The position numbers and the translations under genes are program-made. From assembly GCA_003223065.1 (NCBI GenBank), contig QHXU01000256.1, positions 4,339 to 11,377 on the forward strand: 7,039 nt of DNA. Direction: 5' to 3'. Below are positions 6,190-7,039 of this stretch, piece after piece (the first letter of the stretch is position 1; every line of letters begins with the position of its first letter). The notes beneath the pieces are model-generated. The model did no database searches. It was given only the letters and a program-made list of their open reading frames with translations, and was not told the origin of the DNA. The stretch is from Acidobacteriota bacterium. Its GTDB lineage: Bacteria; Acidobacteriota; Terriglobia; Bryobacterales; Bryobacteraceae.

Positions 6190-6228
6190 CCCGCCGCGAC
6201 CGTCGACGGCCGACGAGTGTGCGGCGGG
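6190..6228. terminator. Long GC-rich stem-loop after the two-gene unit (possible transcription end)
   Basis: CCCGCCGC (6190-6197) pairs perfectly with GCGGCGGG (6221-6228), eight GC pairs enclosing 23 nt that contain the palindrome CCGTCGACGG (6200-6209). A stable RNA hairpin is expected. There is no U tract behind it, so it is not a textbook intrinsic terminator; it might act with Rho or protect the 3' end of the upstream mRNA. Confidence 0.4.
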
Positions 6229-6252
6229 GATTACTGGGATCATCACAAGTGA

Positions 6253-6267
6253 CTCGCTGGGGGCGAG
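6253..6267. repeat. Small stem-loop upstream of the leaderless gene
   Basis: CTCGC-TGGGG-GCGAG is a five-pair hairpin with a five-base loop, 20 bp before the extended -10 box of the next gene. It may be an operator or simply GC-rich noise. Confidence 0.3.
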
Positions 6268-6287
6268 ACACGTTGTCCCGTTGGGCA

Positions 6288-6296
6288 TGCTATTCT
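6288..6296 (+). promoter_or_regulatory. Extended -10 promoter giving a leaderless mRNA
   Basis: TGC followed by TATTCT is an extended -10 element ending seven bases before the ATG at 6304. Transcription would begin at or within a base or two of that ATG. No convincing -35 box is seen 16-18 bp upstream. Confidence 0.5.
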
Positions 6297-6303
6297 GGTA
6301 CTA

Positions 6304-6540
6304 ATGCATCAAGTCCGCAAGAACATCAACGCAGATTTCTATTGCGAAAAAGCGAAGCAGCCGGGACTCATCAAGGTTTTCAATGCGGACGAGTATCTTA
6401 TGGTGGAGTACAGCCAGAATACCGGCGCAGTACGGTGGCAGAGGCTCGCTGCCGCTCCGCAAAAGGCCGCTATCGAGCGCTGGCTCACCGAGAACTTCCC
6501 GGTTTTCACCGCCAAAGCTGCAATTGCCCCACCTTTATAG
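6304..6540 (+). CDS. Small protein of unknown function, probably leaderless
   Basis: A 78-aa protein I cannot assign to a named family. It begins MHQVRKNINADFYCEKAKQP, continues with strand-like GLIKVFNADEYLMVEYSQNTGAVRW (residues ~21-45), then a helix around AAPQKAAIERWLTENFPVF, suggesting a compact alpha/beta domain of about 65 residues with a short Ala/Pro tail. There is no signal peptide or membrane segment. No Shine-Dalgarno exists before the ATG; instead an extended -10 box ends seven bases upstream, so translation of a leaderless mRNA is the natural explanation. The gene lies between an inverted-repeat-rich region and a convergent small gene 28 bp beyond its stop. The balanced composition and sensible fold pattern argue for a real gene; function is unknown. 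Confidence 0.7.
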   Translation: MHQVRKNINADFYCEKAKQPGLIKVFNADEYLMVEYSQNTGAVRWQRLAAAPQKAAIERWLTENFPVFTAKAAIAPPL

Positions 6541-6543
6541 GCC

Positions 6544-6569
6544 AGGAATCGCCAGGTTCCTTCCTTTTT
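6544..6569 (+). terminator. Weak candidate terminator between convergent small genes
   Basis: AGGAA (6544-6548) can pair with TTCCT (6557-6561) across an eight-base loop, followed by TCCTTTTT. It lies directly after the TAG of the leaderless gene. The U-rich run is right for an intrinsic terminator but the five-pair stem is weak. Confidence 0.35.
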
Positions 6570-6877
6570 CATGGGCGTAGGTTTGTAAGCGAAAGACGCT
6601 GCCGTTCGAAGGCAGGATTCTCGTTACGAACGCCGTTGCGGTTGCGGATTTGGTGAACGAGAATTGTTGCACGCCGCCTGCACTCAGCCGCAGCCTCGTT
6701 CGCATATAGGCGGCGCGCTGCATACTCTTCCTGGCTGATATGTTTCGCCAGCCTGCTTTCCACCAGAGCCGTGACATCCAATCGAAGTCTCTTATTCCAC
6801 GCCCGGTTCTCGGTTTCAATCCTCAAGATTTCTTCCAAGCTGCGTCCCGAAAAGTCGTCTGACCATGATGGCGTCAC
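6569..6877 (-). CDS. Small helical protein of unknown function
   Basis: A 102-aa protein on the minus strand that I do not recognise. Residues ~13-75 are strongly helical and charged (SLEEILRIETENRAWNKRLR, VTALVESRLAKHISQEEYAA, AAAECRRRATILVHQIRNRN), suggesting a three-helix bundle or a coiled coil; the C-terminal ~25 residues look disordered. There is no signal peptide or membrane segment. The start is uncertain: GTG at 6877 is the only ATG/GTG/TTG codon between the upstream in-frame stop near 7025 and the conserved-looking part, and it has no clear ribosome site, although the frame stays open upstream. The gene ends TGA 28 bp from the convergent leaderless gene. A DNA- or protein-binding accessory role is possible but unsupported by any motif. 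Confidence 0.6.
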   Translation of the reverse strand: MTPSWSDDFSGRSLEEILRIETENRAWNKRLRLDVTALVESRLAKHISQEEYAARRLYANEAAAECRRRATILVHQIRNRNGVRNENPAFERQRLSLTNLRP

Positions 6878-6879
6878 AT

Positions 6880-7039
6880 TTAGAGATTCGGCAGAAATCG
6901 GGTCCGAGATTACATTGCGGTGATCGTCACTGCATTTCGCCCTTACAAGACCACTGGTACTAAGACGCCGCCAGGCCCGTAAAGATCTCTCCGGGAAGGT
7001 CCGATCTATAAGGGACGAGCTATTTTAAGCGGAGCGGAG
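6880..7039. other. Right-edge region without a supportable gene
   Basis: The frame of the minus-strand gene stays open to about 7025 but has no start codon here. A weak inverted repeat GTGA-tcg-TCAC (6920-6930) and AGATC/GATCT arms (6983-6987, 7003-7007) are present. The last bases, AAGCGGAGCGGAG, are purine-rich and could be the ribosome site of a plus-strand gene starting just outside the window; this cannot be tested here. Confidence 0.3.

Noticed and set aside
6168..6656. A 162-codon plus-strand open frame
   Set aside because: It crosses the repeat-rich intergenic region and overlaps both small genes in other frames; the translation is Arg/Ser-rich without any pattern.

Overview
The window looks like a chromosomal segment of a moderately GC-rich Gram-negative soil bacterium, most likely an acidobacterium (Solibacter/Bryobacter-like). 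The main clue is two very large outer-membrane receptors of the 'carboxypeptidase-regulatory-like domain + TonB plug + long barrel' (Oar-like) type, which are hugely expanded in that phylum. The taxonomic call is inference from gene type and style, not from a marker gene. No rRNA, tRNA, CRISPR array, transposase or phage gene is visible.

Positions 1-3997 hold two receptor genes arranged tail to tail. The + strand gene is cut by the left edge, so only its barrel C-terminus remains. The - strand gene is complete (1156 aa) with a signal peptide, regulatory-like domain, plug and barrel. Their stop codons are 12 bp apart and their C-termini are recognisably related. The complete receptor has a near-consensus sigma70-type promoter (TTGACT-17 bp-TATTAT), a 10-bp palindrome in the promoter spacer, and a perfect 16-bp palindrome about 30 bp further upstream, which suggests a dedicated regulator.

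Positions 4236-4960 contain a small helical protein of unknown function (+) and, convergent to it, a 118-aa HNH-type zinc-finger protein (-). The HNH protein keeps all four zinc cysteines and the Asn but has Asp-Phe where the catalytic Asp-His is usual.

Positions 5031-6152 carry an apparent two-gene unit on the + strand behind an extended -10 promoter. The first gene encodes a Tat-signal protein whose mature N-terminus is a (Asp-Lys)5 / (Gly-Lys)3 / acidic tract encoded by hexanucleotide repeats. The second is a companion ORF in the same reading frame with no convincing start. An ATG overlapping the upstream stop (ATGA) lies in a different frame and would join the ORF by a one-base shift near a GGGCCC run. 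This suggests a broken, recoded or mis-sequenced gene.

Positions 6153-7039 contain an intergenic region rich in inverted repeats, a small unknown protein that appears to be translated from a leaderless transcript (+), and a convergent small helical unknown protein (-). The last ~160 bp show no supportable gene.

The only real pathway logic visible is substrate uptake or surface interaction by the receptors and export of the Tat protein. The remaining small genes are unknowns.
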